From Notospermus geniculatus (taxonomy: Eukaryota; Nemertea; Pilidiophora; Heteronemertea; Lineidae), in NCBI GenBank assembly GCA_002633025.1, contig NMRB01001878.1:63475-127474 (forward strand): a stretch of 64,000 nt of DNA. Reading direction: 5' to 3'. Below, in pieces: positions 20,358 to 31,230 of this stretch (its first letter is position 1; each line of letters begins with the position of its first letter). The notes under the pieces are model-generated. The model saw nothing but the letters and a program-made list of their open reading frames with translations. It was not told where the DNA came from and searched no databases. A program made the translations under genes and the position numbers.

Positions 20358-23300
20358 ATGAATGCACCAACTACTGCGGTGATATTCCTTTTCTGTTGTC
20401 TGGATATCCTTCCAGCCCATTCATATCGTTGTAAAAAGAACGGTAAGTACCAGTATATCATTGATGGGTACGTGAATTTGGCTCCTTTTTCCTTATTCGG
20501 ATGTGAAGAAGCTACTTTTTCCTTCCGATCATTGAAGAGCTGGCAACACACTTCCGATTTGTGACGCTGGCAATACCGATTTGTGACACTGGCAGTTCCG
20601 ATTTGTGACGCTGGCAGTACCGATTTGTGACGCTGGCAGTACCGATTTGTGACGCTGGCAGTACCGATTTGTGACGTAATCATGTAGGGTTCGGATTGAT
20701 TTCACCATTATTTGCTGTACACGCCTGGGGAGGTGGTTGCGCTTGCCATTGGAAAGACGCTGGCAAGTGACCTCCTCCCACAGCAGGGCCTCCCTCTCTC
20801 CATACGCTCGCACACAAGGCTATGTGAGTGGATGAAGAGGAGCACGGGTAATGAACCCTGCGACAGGAGGGTGACAAACGGCGATTCGGCCTATCATCCG
20901 ATAAAACCACGGTGAACCAATTTATCCACATTTGAGTCTCACCCCCGAAGATCACTCGGGGTGTTATGTCGTACTGTAAAGCACTGTGAATGGGGTGTGG
21001 TCACCACTCGTCTCATCAGTTTTACTCGCCGCGTTTTTCAGATCCAACAGCTGCGCTGAATTGGACCAAAAGCCATGAAAACACAATGATTAGATGCGCT
21101 AAGAGGTTTAAATCATTTTGGTGCTGTGCAACTGGATACTCGCGTATAACATGGAGTCGGAAAGTGTCGGGAGCGTCTCAGTGGGAGACCTTCCCCTGGA
21201 ATGGAGTCGAAGGGAGCCTTGATAGCGGAGACCAGGTAAACGGGCAGCACACCAGGCGTTGTTATCGCAAGCGGTCAAAATGGGCGAAGCGTCATGAAGC
21301 CTGCCGCACACTACAGTATTGCAAATTTGTCTCCTGTAGATGCGGCGTGACGTAATTCCGTCATGTTTGATCTGCGGTGGAGGCGTCTCCGCCTCCGCCT
21401 CCGACCACCGCACACGATCGCATCTCCATAGTTGGAAGCAAAATTGCACTCGTGTGCGGCCCGTTTGACGCAGCGAAGCCTGCCGCAACTGGAGCTATCT
21501 GCTGGGCAAAAAGTCAGTCGAGACCGTTTGCTCAGCAAATAGCTCGTTGTGTGCGCGTATTTTTTGGTGACTTTTCTGCCTCGCAAGACCTTGAGGCGAA
21601 TATCAAACTTGGATTTTTTTCGCCTCGCGAGGCGAAAAACTCACGTGTGCGCGCTAATTGAGCTACGCGCTGAGGGCGGAAATACAAGTGGCCAACAATG
21701 AAAACGCATCCTCCGTTCACATGATTTCAAGATGGTGGCCTCCAGCGGAATGGCAGCGGAGTAATGCCATTTCTTCCAATTCAGTGTCTTCCGTTTCATG
21801 CACGTCTGCCATTTCGCTGGGGCCGCCATCTTGATCATGTGAACGGAGGATGCGTTTTCATTGGCCACCTGAATTTCTGCCCTCAGCACGTAGCTCGAGT
21901 AGCGCGAGGATCCTGAGTGTCCATCCGGATAAACCCACCTAGCGGGGAATCGTGGAATATGCTTCGTGCTCACGCCTCAACGTCACGTGATGTAGTCTCA
22001 CCGACATCATGAATCGGGGGGGGGNNNNNNNNNNNNNNNNNNNNNNNNNNNNNNNNNNNNNNNNNNNNNATGACGATACCACATGCTTTGTTTTGGTAAA
22101 AAGTATATGTTGATTTTTTTGTACACAGCACCTACTTTTGAAGAAAATGAAGGAAGAAGACGGTGGGAAATACAAATGTGAAGTTGTATCAGACAAACAA
22201 AGGATTGAACACATTTATAATGTACACATCTTGGGTGAGTAGTAGCAAGAATGTATAAGTACCATATACCGTACTTATATATTCGTGGTAGTAGTAGACC
22301 TGGGGCCTGTTTCATAAAGAGACTTCAAGCTAATGGTACCATTGACTCAATGCATTTTCCATTTGGTTAAAGGTACCATTAGCTTAAAGTCACTTTATGA
22401 AACAGGCCCCTGGGCCTAAAAACCATGGTGTAATACCATAAATAGCCCATGTTTATGGTAATACAATCATACATTCAGTGAAACCTGATGATATCATGAA
22501 GCAAGGGTGCGTTGTAGGCCCACGGCTGACTGCATCGGAAAGTCCCCGAAACTCCACAGGCAACACGAAACGTCGGCTATCCCTTTGTTCGGTGCCTGTT
22601 TATGACAGCAATATGGGATTGGCGTTCGTGATAGAGGGGTTAACTTTCTCTGAAAGCGTCGGTTTCCTCCTGCATCGCATACAAATCGCCCAGTATTGTC
22701 TAATGATCCAAATTACAGCTCACTTCTCGATTCAATGGGTCATATGAATAAAGACTAGGAAATGTTTTTACTTGAATTTTGCAATACACAAATTGCACTT
22801 GGCAATGCTTACAAATCCGAAGTAAAAACATTTGCTGGTCTTTATTTATACGACCAAAAAATCTTGTCGTAACTGGTTAAAGGCCCGTTATGACGCTTCG
22901 CCCATTGTTTGGAAGTAGAGTGGCGGTAAATAACAAATGATTTAACCACTCACGCAACGTACGCTAAGCGCACATGTCCGACAAAACTCGATCCGTTAGG
23001 GGTGTTTTTAAAGTCGACTGACACAACGCTGTCGACTGACTGGTCATTCAGCCAGGACAGTCGATTTTAACAGACACCCCTAACGCATTGAGTTTTGTCG
23101 GACATGTGCGCTAAGCTTTAGCAGGGTTTCCTTTCTTCAGATTGTTCGACATGCTATAACAAACCAGTGATTGTGCAACCCACTGACATCAACGTGACGT
23201 ATTACGAAAAACTCGGGGCAAATTTCACCGCACGTTGCCTGGTATCGTTTGGGCCAAAGCGGTGCAACGTATTCCCGGACATTCTACGCGTCAGCTGGTA

Positions 23301-25204
23301 CAAAGCGAACAGCTCAAATCCGAAATCATGTGCACAGGAATTATTCCGCCACAGCATTCAACAAGATTTTGAGTAAGTTATAAAAAAATTGAATATATGC
23401 GCGGCGACACCAGAAAACAACGAAGATCTTTTCATGACAGAGTCAGAAAATTTGTTCAGAGGCATCGCACACTGCTCATTCTGAGAATCTGATAAATAAA
23501 AAGGCAATTTCCAGAGTGTTTGCGAATTTTCGACCCCAACCGGGGTCTTCTTCAGGCTGGAACTTTACAATCCGAAACTCTAGAACAGATTGTCACGTCT
23601 GTTCTAGAGTTTCGGATTGTAAAGTTCCAGCCTGAAGAAGACCCCGGTTGGGGTCGAAAATTCGCAAACACTCTGGAAATTGCCTTTTTATTTATCATAG
23701 ATTGTGTGTCAATTTTTGTGCTTTTCATCTCTTTGGATCATTCTGAGAATCTCATGTCATTTATGGTCGCAGCCTCCTTAATACAGAACAAAGTGCGAAG
23801 AGGGGAGAGTTTGTAAAGACCCAGGGTGCGAGGATGCGCGTCGCTGAGAAAACGACACCTTTCCGTGAACTTGCCTACAAACTGATTTTCACCCGTTTTC
23901 AGATCCAAGGATCATCCTGAATTACAACTGATTGTGAATGATCTCATCATTACTAACATCACAGAGGAGGACTCTGGAAAATACTGCTGTAGGGGTTACA
24001 ATGGCGTTCAGCAAACAGACAGAACTATACAGCTACAGCTCGGAAAAGGTAAACACTGGGGGTGAATGGTGAAATATGATTGTGTCTACGCCACGGAGTC
24101 ATCACGGAGCCATTCAAGGGGAAGTATGAGTTAAAGCACCCTAAGGGCTGGTTCATACTCCGTCCGGATTTTACGCCGACTATGATCAATTTCAATGTGT
24201 GTGCACATTCACGCCTTGGAAACCTGCGATCAGTTTCATGCGCTTGACCGTCCGCGAGCAAGTATGAATTGGCCCTAAGGCTAGTAGCGCACATGTCCGA
24301 CAAAACTCAATGCGTTAGGGGTGTCTGTTAAAATCGACTGTCCTGGCTGAATGACGAGTCGACAGCGTTGGGTCAGTCGACTTTAAAAACACCCCTAACG
24401 GATCGAGTTTTGTCGGACATGTGCGCTAAGCCTTAAGCCTAGTTTATACTTCGACGCAAACCCTTCGGCGTCCGACGCACGACCAAATCTGGACGCCGAC
24501 TTCGCGGAATTGATTCAGAGTCCAACATACTTCAGCGACGGCGACCTGTTATAAAATGACTGATGTAATTACAGCTTCGCGATCGGACGCCGACCAAATC
24601 GCACGATGGGGGTCGGCGTCGAACGCAAGATAGCGCGTCGGTCGCCGGCGATGGTCGTGCGTCGAAGTATAAACTGGGCTTTAGTCGCAAAAAGGGGTCA
24701 GCATCGGTTGAATGGCGTGAGGAAAGAGCCAAATATTAGGGGGTGAGAACTGGTCCGATATGTATCTGGGCGTGGGGCTGGGATCCTGATGGAAGCTGTG
24801 TCAACATCTCTGGGGACCCGTCCCTTCCGGCGACATACCCGGCAGTTCCCTCCTGCGAGCGTGGAAGACAATAGTTGCGCGAGACTATATCGACAACTGT
24901 TTTTTGACACTGTTGCCTTTCTTTAGTTCCAGTACTCAAGAAACCCGACAGGATATTAAAGACGGCCATTATTGCGGTCGTCTCCGTTATTCTCGTTTCC
25001 ATTCTGGTTTTCCTCGTCCTCTGGGTCTTCCGTCTTGATATCTTGCTCTTTTTCCATTCAAAACGTGGAAGACGTTCAGCAAAGGGTGAGCATCACGTGA
25101 CTTACATGTAGAATGGCCTCGTCTCGCACGTCGAATCCTGAATGAAATTCGCATTCCCCTTGCCACGCGGCCTACAGTGGGTCTTTGCAGTCGTGATAGG
25201 ATGA
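20358..25204 (+). CDS. Two-Ig-domain transmembrane receptor, copy 1
   Basis: Type I membrane protein. Exons in phase: 20358-20442, 21042-21235, 22129-22234, 23141-23372, 23903-24048, 24927-25085, and possibly 25191-25204. Signal peptide MNAPTTAVIFLFCCLDIL; first Ig domain ending DGGKYKC; second Ig domain with RVSWYK and DSGKYCC; then a transmembrane helix (AIIAVVSVILVSILVFLVLW) followed by VFRLDILLFFHS, which resembles the juxtamembrane segment of IL-1-receptor-family proteins (LFYR type). I found no TIR domain. The tail exon seen in copies 2 and 3 is interrupted here: the frame stops after VVIG, and a foldback element plus an ART fragment lie in the former tail. Receptor identity and ligand are unknown. 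An N gap lies in intron 2. Confidence 0.72.
20548..20676 (+). repeat. 22-bp minisatellite, about 6 units
   Basis: Tandem ACCGATTTGTGACGCTGGCA-type units in intron 1 of Ig receptor 1. The matching array in receptor 3 (42757-42836) has about four units, so copy number differs between the duplicated modules. Confidence 0.85.
21659..21899. mobile_element. Foldback element in Ig receptor 1 intron 2
   Basis: Arms GAGCTACGCGCTGAGGGCGG and CTGCCCTCAGCACGTAGCTC face each other. Inner arms CATCCTCCGTTCACATGAT / ATCATGTGAACGGAGGATG are perfect. The same element is at 33904-34136 and 43940-44173, so it predates the duplication. Confidence 0.7.
22025..22069. other. Assembly gap (45 N)
   Basis: Follows a G-run after CATCATGAATCGGGG. 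The same spot in receptor 2 is a larger gap, and receptor 3 reads through as a G-run then TCGACGACG, so the homopolymer probably caused the gap. No exon is expected to be lost here, since exon 3 begins at 22129. Confidence 0.95.
22300..22411. mobile_element. Palindromic MITE (GGGGCCTGTTTCATAAA ends)
   Basis: Arms CTGGGGCCTGTTTCATAAAG and its complement at 22392-22411 enclose about 70 bp, with AAGCTAATGGTACCAT mirrored. A half copy occurs near 44485-44515 in receptor 3. Confidence 0.65.
22968..23111. mobile_element. 144-bp hairpin MITE, first of an inverted pair
   Basis: Palindrome GCGCACATGTCCGACAAAAC to its complement, with CCCCTAACG mirrored inside. It sits just before exon 4 of receptor 1 and is absent from receptors 2 and 3. 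A second copy in reverse orientation is at 24287-24426. Confidence 0.75.
23491..23696. mobile_element. 206-bp near-perfect palindrome
   Basis: Arms of about 100 bp starting GATAAATAAAAAGGCAATTT and containing CGACCCCAACCGGGGTC. It is absent from the same intron in receptors 2 and 3. The CCCCAACCGGGGTC core recurs at 27168-27268. Open frames across it are artefacts of the palindrome. Confidence 0.8.
24287..24426. mobile_element. 140-bp hairpin MITE, second of an inverted pair
   Basis: Same family as 22968-23111 but in the opposite orientation (GCGTTAGGGGTGTCTGTTAA on the left arm). Located in the intron before the transmembrane exon of receptor 1. Confidence 0.75.
24435..24682. mobile_element. 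~250-bp MITE with AAGCCTAGTTTATACTTCG ends
   Basis: Terminal inverted repeats AAGCCTAGTTTATACTTCGA / TCGAAGTATAAACTGGGCTT with an interior rich in GGCGTC/GACGCC. It abuts the preceding hairpin. Further members lie at 28257-28873 and 49107-50450. Confidence 0.8.
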
Positions 25205-25406
25205 AAACATTTAGGGCCGTATTTACGAAGCGCGATTAGGTCAACCTAAGGTCTGCCTACAACCAAAGGGTCCTCCCATCGGGGTCCAGATGATTAAAAC
25301 GTAGACTTATCAACATGTCGTCTATATACTACGTCTAGTTTACAAACGCATTTTGCAGCCGTCAGGTCCGCGGAATGTCAACTATTCGACACAGACGATG
25401 GCGACC

Positions 25407-25551
25407 CTTGAGAAAGTTATCGAAGTGGATACCAAAAGGACTAGCTGAGCAGGTGTCAAGTGGTAACTGGGACGGCCGAGACATCTTCAAGACATTTGAC
25501 GCCGATCTCGACCTGAGACGTTGTAACTACAGGATCCTTGATGGCCCAAAA
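25407..25551 (+). pseudogene. Fragment of ART exon 2
   Basis: About 145 bp matching exon 2 of the HYD1-type genes from TTGAGAAAGTTATCGAAGTG to CTTGATGGCCCAAAAG, with the FDADLDL segment kept. Exon 1 (His and Tyr motifs) and exon 3 are absent. It sits in the former 3' exon of Ig receptor 1. It is a remnant, or at most an orphan exon. Confidence 0.7.
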
Positions 25552-25701
25552 GACCTTCAGTACCCTCTCAAGACAGGGATCATGGTCAGATTATAAGCCT
25601 GTTGGTTACCTTCTTTAGCGCTGTTGCGAAACGACAGTAGCGCCGCAGCAAAAACATAAACAGTCTATGGCCAGATAGTGCGCTCCTCCCAGCTTCAGTT
25701 C

Positions 25702-26061
25702 GGGTTGGTTCTAAACCTGGCACTGGCACGCTGGCACTGGCACTGGCACTCGCATCATATTATGGTCAGAAATCATGAAAAATGGTATATTTACCTAACA
25801 GTTATTATTTTGGAAGATAATAAGATAATAGGACCAACCAGTTTAACATGTTGAAAAATCTAAAAAAACTAGAAAAAAAAATTTAATTGTTTTTTCAACA
25901 AAATTGATCCATGTTAAACTGGTTGGCTCTATTATCTTCCAAAATAATAACTATTACGTATATATACATTTTTTTCATGATTTCTGGCCATAATATATAT
26001 GATACCAGTGACAGTGCCAGTGCCAGCGCCAGCGTGCCAGTGCCAGGTTTAGAACCAACCC
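25702..26061. mobile_element. 360-bp foldback with 10-bp target duplication
   Basis: Ends GGGTTGGTTCTAAACCTGGC and its complement, flanked by GCTTCAGTTC on both sides (25692-25701, 26062-26071). Receptors 2 and 3 show the empty site (CCCAGCTTCA[G/A]TTCCAGTC). The insertion splits what is the last exon in those copies. The arms contain GGCACT short repeats. Confidence 0.85.
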
Positions 26062-26762
26062 GCTTCAGTTCTAGTCTTTTTATGTTCAGTGTGAACGAAT
26101 GGAAGCTTTGTAAGCTGATGGAAGCCAGAAAATAAATCACCAAATGTAGGCCTACGTACATTATGTCATAATCTACAAATTGCGGTGACGAAGGTAACGA
26201 GCAGTAAGAACGCCTGATATTCTCAGGATGACCAAAACGGGCATGGTCAGTTTTTTTGACATGAAGAATAGGTTACCCATTTCTGGTATTCGTACTGAGA
26301 ACAAACGAGGAATCCATTGAGAACAGAGAACAAGGGAATCCACTTGGTCAACAACAATTTTGGTATCGGTAGAAAGAACTAGCCGAAGTAATCTATCAGG
26401 AAAGAAATCGGCAATCCAGTTCTGGTACGTATACTCTAAACTCCCACTTACCCTGTCCCATTCCTGAACTCGGAAAAAATGACCAAATCCTAAGTTGAAG
26501 ATATCGCATGCTGTCATTCTTTGCCAGGCTCCGGAGTGGGACAAGTAAGTGGACAGGACATTCTCTTTATGACCATACCCCCACCCCATTATCTTCAACT
26601 TAGGATTAGTCAGTTTTCAGAGTTCAGGAATGGGACGGTTAAGTGGGAGTTTAGAGTATATCGGCACAAAGAACTACGGTACTAGGTTAGTTTTCAATCA
26701 AACGATATGGAATGAAGATCTTTTACTTATTTATGAACAAAGGTGTAAGATTTCTGTTAACA

Positions 26763-28085
26763 TCACAAAGAACTGGCCAATTCGTCAATGGTTTTCAACA
26801 CTTCGTCATAAAGTTTTACTCTACCACGATATCCGTTATCTTTGATAGATTTCAATTTCTTTATATATTCATCAGGTAACGCGCACTGCGTTGCGCCCCG
26901 TACGATAACATCTTTGTAGTGAGGGGAAGGTTGGTCCGGTGGAGGGGCGTTGACGTCATCGGTGGGCCCGTAAAGTGTTGTCAGTTGATATGATATGCAT
27001 TTGAATTTCCTGCCGTCTTCTGAGGTAACATCGACGTCAATCGGACGGTAATAGCCAAGGGACACACTCTCTTGCCTGTTGACGAGGGAAACAGGAACAT
27101 AAGTGCACAAAAACGACACACAAAATGATGAAAGTAAAGTCGCCTCCGAATTTCGCAAATTTTGCGACCCCAACCGGGGTCATCCTCAGGCACTTTCTAG
27201 CAGAGATCCCAGAAACGCGCGTTTCTGGGATCTCTGCTAGAAAGTGCCTGAGGATGACCCCGGTTGAGGAGGGAAGAAGTGTCTATATAGAACAACAGAT
27301 GAAATGAGGTCAACATTTTTTTTTACAAAGAAGAGGGATGTTATGTGTCCCCTCCACACCCGACATGGTGCAATTTAGTTGATAGGGCTACGTTCCTATC
27401 CAACAAGGCAGCATGTAAATCTCATGTTGAGCGACATTGAGTATTGCCACAGGAGCAGGAAATCTCCCCGTCATTGTCAAGAAAGTCAGCCTTTCTACCG
27501 TCTGGTCTGGCCATTGAACCTGGGACCTCCGAGATGTCATGCACACCAATCTTTCAACTACACCACTCCAACACCCATTACTTACTCATCCAGTGTTGCC
27601 CTGTGCTGTTGGTTGATCTCCCAGACGGCCCCCCAAACATGTTCTCCGGGGGTCTCACTAATGGACGCCACGGCTCCTCTCCATCTTTCACTCGTCTTAC
27701 CAAAGCATAGTTTGTAATCCTAAAAATATGATGGATGGGGTTGACATGGTCTGAGGGTCTGGATCAAAAGGGCTGACAATGCCCTGTTTTTCCTTTACAG
27801 TAGGCCTATGAGAAGTTATTGAGAGCGTTCAAAAGCTGCAGGATGGACCGGGGACCCGGACCAGTAGGCCTACCTCACACTATGACCGCAGTAATCTACC
27901 GCAATGTCGCTAGCCAGCCAGAGAAAGTACGGCGTTCCGTGTTTTGGTGCGTCGAGATTGAGCCTAGGGCCTACCTCAAGTTTCGCTGGTGTAATAAAGA
28001 CAGCGCTCGGATTCTTAAGTTGGATCCTTTGCTTCAGGAGGTTACTTCCATATCCGAAATAATAGAATATTTCCGTCATTTTCAT
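26763..28085 (-). CDS. GGCT: Gamma-glutamylcyclotransferase, copy 1
   Basis: Cytosolic enzyme converting gamma-glutamyl amino acids to 5-oxoproline plus the free amino acid (gamma-glutamyl cycle). Three minus-strand exons in phase: 27975-28085, 27586-27719, 26763-27075, giving 185 residues (human GGCT 188). Seen: substrate-loop YGSNLL and RNPSA-like KNPSAVF in exon 1, SPGDEVWG-like TPGEHVWGAVW in exon 2, and LDEQE spanning the exon 2/3 junction, which holds the catalytic glutamate (Glu98 in human). PSPHYKDVI and ALPDEYIKKL match the family C-terminus. The frame is intact. Introns contain a foldback and a tRNA-derived SINE. Convergent with Ig receptor 1. Confidence 0.9.
27168..27268. mobile_element. 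Palindrome in GGCT copy 1 intron 2
   Basis: Arms CCCCAACCGGGGTCATCCTC and complement, joined at AACGCGCGTT. Same core as the 23491-23696 element. Not present in GGCT copy 3. Confidence 0.75.
27440..27580 (-). repeat. tRNA-derived SINE-like sequence
   Basis: On the minus strand it reads AGTGGTGTAGTTGAAAG (A-box-like) then CAGGTTCAATGGCC (B-box-like) with spacing as in a tRNA. The same sequence, more diverged, is at 47860-47985 in the equivalent intron of GGCT copy 3. Confidence 0.5.
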
Positions 28086-28256
28086 GGCGAGTCCTAACCG
28101 ATCACGTGGCCAGCCTGCAAATACGATCGCTGATTTATGTTGAGCATACGGACAGGCAAATTATAATAAAAGCCCCCGAGTATGAACTGGAAAATCTTTT
28201 AGGGCCTAGCCATCTGCTTTGGTTCGATTGAGAAGCTCGTGCCGCCTAGTGGCGTT

Positions 28257-28873
28257 GAGCAAAACATAGGCCGCCGATGGTCTTGCGTCGTATAAACTAG
28301 GCTTATGAATCATTTCCGCGAAGTCGGCGTCCAGATTTGATCGGGCGTCGGACGCCGATGGTCTTGCGTCGAAGTATAAACTAGCCTTGTTTATACTTCG
28401 ACGCACGACCATCGCCGGCGACCGACGCGCGTTCATTGCGTTCGACGCCGACCCCGCCGTACGATTTGGTCGGCGTCCGATCGCGAGGCTGTTATTAGTG
28501 GAGTCGTTTCATAACGGGTCGCGGTCGCTAAAGTACGTTGGACTATGAATCAATTCCGCGAAGTCGGCGTCCAGATTTGATCAGGCGTCGGACGCCGATG
28601 GTCTTGCGTCGAAGTATTAACTAGGCTTTAAGCCTAGTTTATACTTCCGACGCACGACCATCGCCGGCGACCGACGCGCGTTCTTGCGTTCGACGCCGAC
28701 CCCGTCGTACGATTCGGTCGGAGTCCGATCGGCGCGAGGCTGTTCCTGAGTCGTTTCATAACGGGTCGCCGTCGCTAAAAGTAGGGATGAATCAATTCCG
28801 CGAAGTCGGCGTCCAGATTTGATCGGGCGTCGGACGCCGATGGTCTTGCGTCGAAGTGTAAACTAACTAGGCA
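28257..28873. mobile_element. Cluster of AAGCCTAGTTTATACTTCG MITEs
   Basis: One partial (to about 28384) and two nearly complete inverted-repeat elements (28385-28628, 28629-28873) of the family at 24435-24682, arranged head to tail. Interiors share GACCGACGCGCGTTC and AATCAATTCCGCGAAGTCGG. Confidence 0.75.
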
Positions 28874-29028
28874 TCAGGCTGATAAAGTTGTCGAAGAGGC
28901 ACGGCACGGCAAAACCTGTTATGACAACGACTGAGCGGGAAAGACCAAATACTGCTCATAAACCGAACTGATGGTCACACTGGTAGTCCTCATACTCATC
29001 ACCCGTGGTGGACGCCGGCCCGCCCACG

Positions 29029-30190
29029 CATATAAAAACTGGAACAGGATTTTGTTCCTGAGCGCTGAAACGCTGGCGCAGCGGAACACAAACGCCCCGA
29101 CGCCGCGTCTTGGAACAGGATTTTCTTGTTCCGCAGCGCCAGCTCCCGGCGCTATGTTCTTGGATGAAGCCATGCCACCAGCGCTGTGGGACAAAAACGC
29201 TCGTCGCCGCGTCTTGGAACATGATTTTCTTGTTCTGTGGCGCCAGTTTTACAGCGCTATTATTCGTTGACGCTTGGGCGGACAGAATCGCCCGTCTGGG
29301 AACAGGATTTTCGTTTTTGGCGCTCTGGGACAGAATCGCCCGTCGCCGCGTCCTGGAACAAGATTTTTACATAATAGAATTCAGGGTGCCGCTTATTCCG
29401 TAAATGTATTGTTTGGGACATACACCCCTACCCCTTCCTCTAGCCCTAACCATACCCTAAACCCTAATCGCTATTCCTAATCCCTTAAAACTCCCAAAAA
29501 GTATCGTCGTAAAAATAAGCATCGTCATAGAATAGCCACTTTCAATAATTTAGTTAGTGCACTGGCACATGGCGAACATTATCTGCGGCGCAGCGCCAAA
29601 AAACAACATCTTGTGCCCAGGCGCGGCGTTTGGACAGCGCTAAGGCACAAAATTTACCACAGTACCCTGGAACAATAAAATGTTCCTGGACGCTGCGCCA
29701 CCTAGCGCCTGGGAACAGAATCATGTTCCGGGACGCGGCGTTTGCAGCGATCTGGAACAGGATCTTGTGCCATTTCATCGCCATTTACAAAATAATAGCG
29801 CTGTAAAACTTCGCCATGGAACAAAAAAATTATGTTCCAAGACGCGGCGACGGGCGATTCTGTAGCGCTGTAAAACTGGCGCCACGGAACAAAAAAAATC
29901 ATGTTCCAAGACGATGGGCGATTCTGTCCCAGAGCGCCAACAAAATAATAGCGCTGTAAAACTGGCGCCACGGAACAAAAAAATCGTTTTCCAAGACGCG
30001 GCGACGGGCGATTCTGTCCCAGAGCGCTGGAATAGCGCCGGGAGCTGGCGCTACGGAACAAGAAAATCCTGTTCCAAGACGCGGCGTCGGGGCGTTTGTG
30101 TTCCGCTGCGCCAGCGTTTCAGCGCTNGTCGGGGCGTTTGTGTTCCGCTGCGCCAGCGTTTCGTCTCAGGAACAAAATCCTGTATAAACT
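29029..30190. mobile_element. ~1.16-kb foldback element with 8-bp target duplication
   Basis: Flanked by CGCCCACG (29021-29028, 30191-30198), as for hAT-type insertions. Both halves are arrays of TTGGAACAxGATTTTxTTGTTC and TTACAGCGCTATTA words in opposite orientations, and outer arms mirror each other (AACACAAACGCCCCGACGCC). No transposase frame. The related locus near 50600 lacks it and has a different insert. The N at 30127 lies inside. Confidence 0.75.
30127..30127. other. Single-N contig join with redundant ends
   Basis: GTCGGGGCGTTTGTGTTCCG and the next dozen or so bases occur immediately before and after the N, as if two overlapping reads or contigs were abutted instead of merged. Confidence 0.7.
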
Positions 30191-30961
30191 CGCCCACGAC
30201 CACCACCACTACCACGTGCTACACGCGCGCGCGGGACCAGGCCTATGATCTGGTCCCCAGGCCAAGGGATGTTGTGGGGGCGCGGAACACTACGCACTCG
30301 AACCACTCACCTCGTTCCCAACATTCCAAGGTCAGGTCATTCGTGATTTCCGGGTTTCCCAAGTAGCCTCGTTTTCAAACCAGGAATTCCCTTCACAACT
30401 CGGATGTCGGACGGAGGACCAAAAAACATGAAAAAGGGATCTGGTTTCCTTAACATTTAGGTTCATTTATGACTTCAAAATACTCCACCAGCACCCAAAA
30501 CGTGTGTATGATTCCTTAGACATCCCGATATATTGCAACCGAAAAGTAGATTGCTGAACGGTGTAGAGCTAGAGTTGCAAATGATGTTGTCGTTTGTGAG
30601 TCCTCATGAAATTTAGAATCTGATTTCGGACACACAGGCCTGTGTAGTGTGTGTACATCTGTACATCACTGTGTACACCATGTTCATGTTGTGCACAGGT
30701 TGTATTGTAGGCGTACAGGCCTAGGCATGTTTCGTCAGATCATGCAATGGTGGTGTAGGCCCTGGCATGCATGGCAGGCCTATGACGTGGTTGGTGTGGT
30801 GACAGCTGTTCCATGGCGACCATGACGGCATGAGTCATGACCACCCACAGCCACACTGCTGCTGTGACTGGCTGATTGGCACCTACTAATTTGTAGGCCT
30901 ACGTTAGGCCTTTTGGATTAACCAGCATAGGCTACCGTACTGGTAGGCCTACTCACTACTG

Positions 30962-31152
30962 TAAACTGTGAAATTTTCGCAACGCTAAAAGCTGGCGAAT
31001 TTATCATTTTTGAAAACCGCGAAGACTAATTTCTGAGTTTACCTTCAAAATTCAATGGAAAATGCATAAGGGTTTGTATTTTCGTGCTGCTTAAGTTCGC
31101 GTTTCGGCCCATGACCACGAAAATAAAACGCACGCGAAAATTTCACGGTTTA
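30962..31152. mobile_element. MITE upstream of ANO10 copy 1
   Basis: Ends TAAACTGTGAAATTTTCGC and GCGAAAATTTCACGGTTTA. The same element is at 52732-52922, at the same distance from the ANO10 start, so it is shared by both copies and could lie in the promoter. Confidence 0.7.
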
Positions 31153-31230
31153 GAGTTGTAGGGCCTCTCTCGATTGGCAAATGAAAAATGCTAATTAAAT
31201 ATCCAATCTAATTAGGATTGACACATTACC

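Noticed and set aside
20249-20813. Minus-strand frames rich in RHKSVLPASQIGTAS repeats
   Set aside because: Translation of the 22-bp intronic minisatellite, not a gene.
23520-23816. Open frame across the palindrome in receptor 1
   Set aside because: The frame arises from mirrored arms of a MITE and ignores splice signals.
26173-26598. Possible TIR or other cytoplasmic exons for Ig receptor 1
   Set aside because: Translated on both strands without TIR motifs; frames differ and break among the three modules.
29445-29475. Telomere-like CCCTAA words
   Set aside because: Only a couple of imperfect units inside a foldback element; no array.
28919-30366. Multiple overlapping frames in the foldback region
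   Set aside because: All are products of mirrored GGAACA/TGTTCC arrays with no consistent protein.
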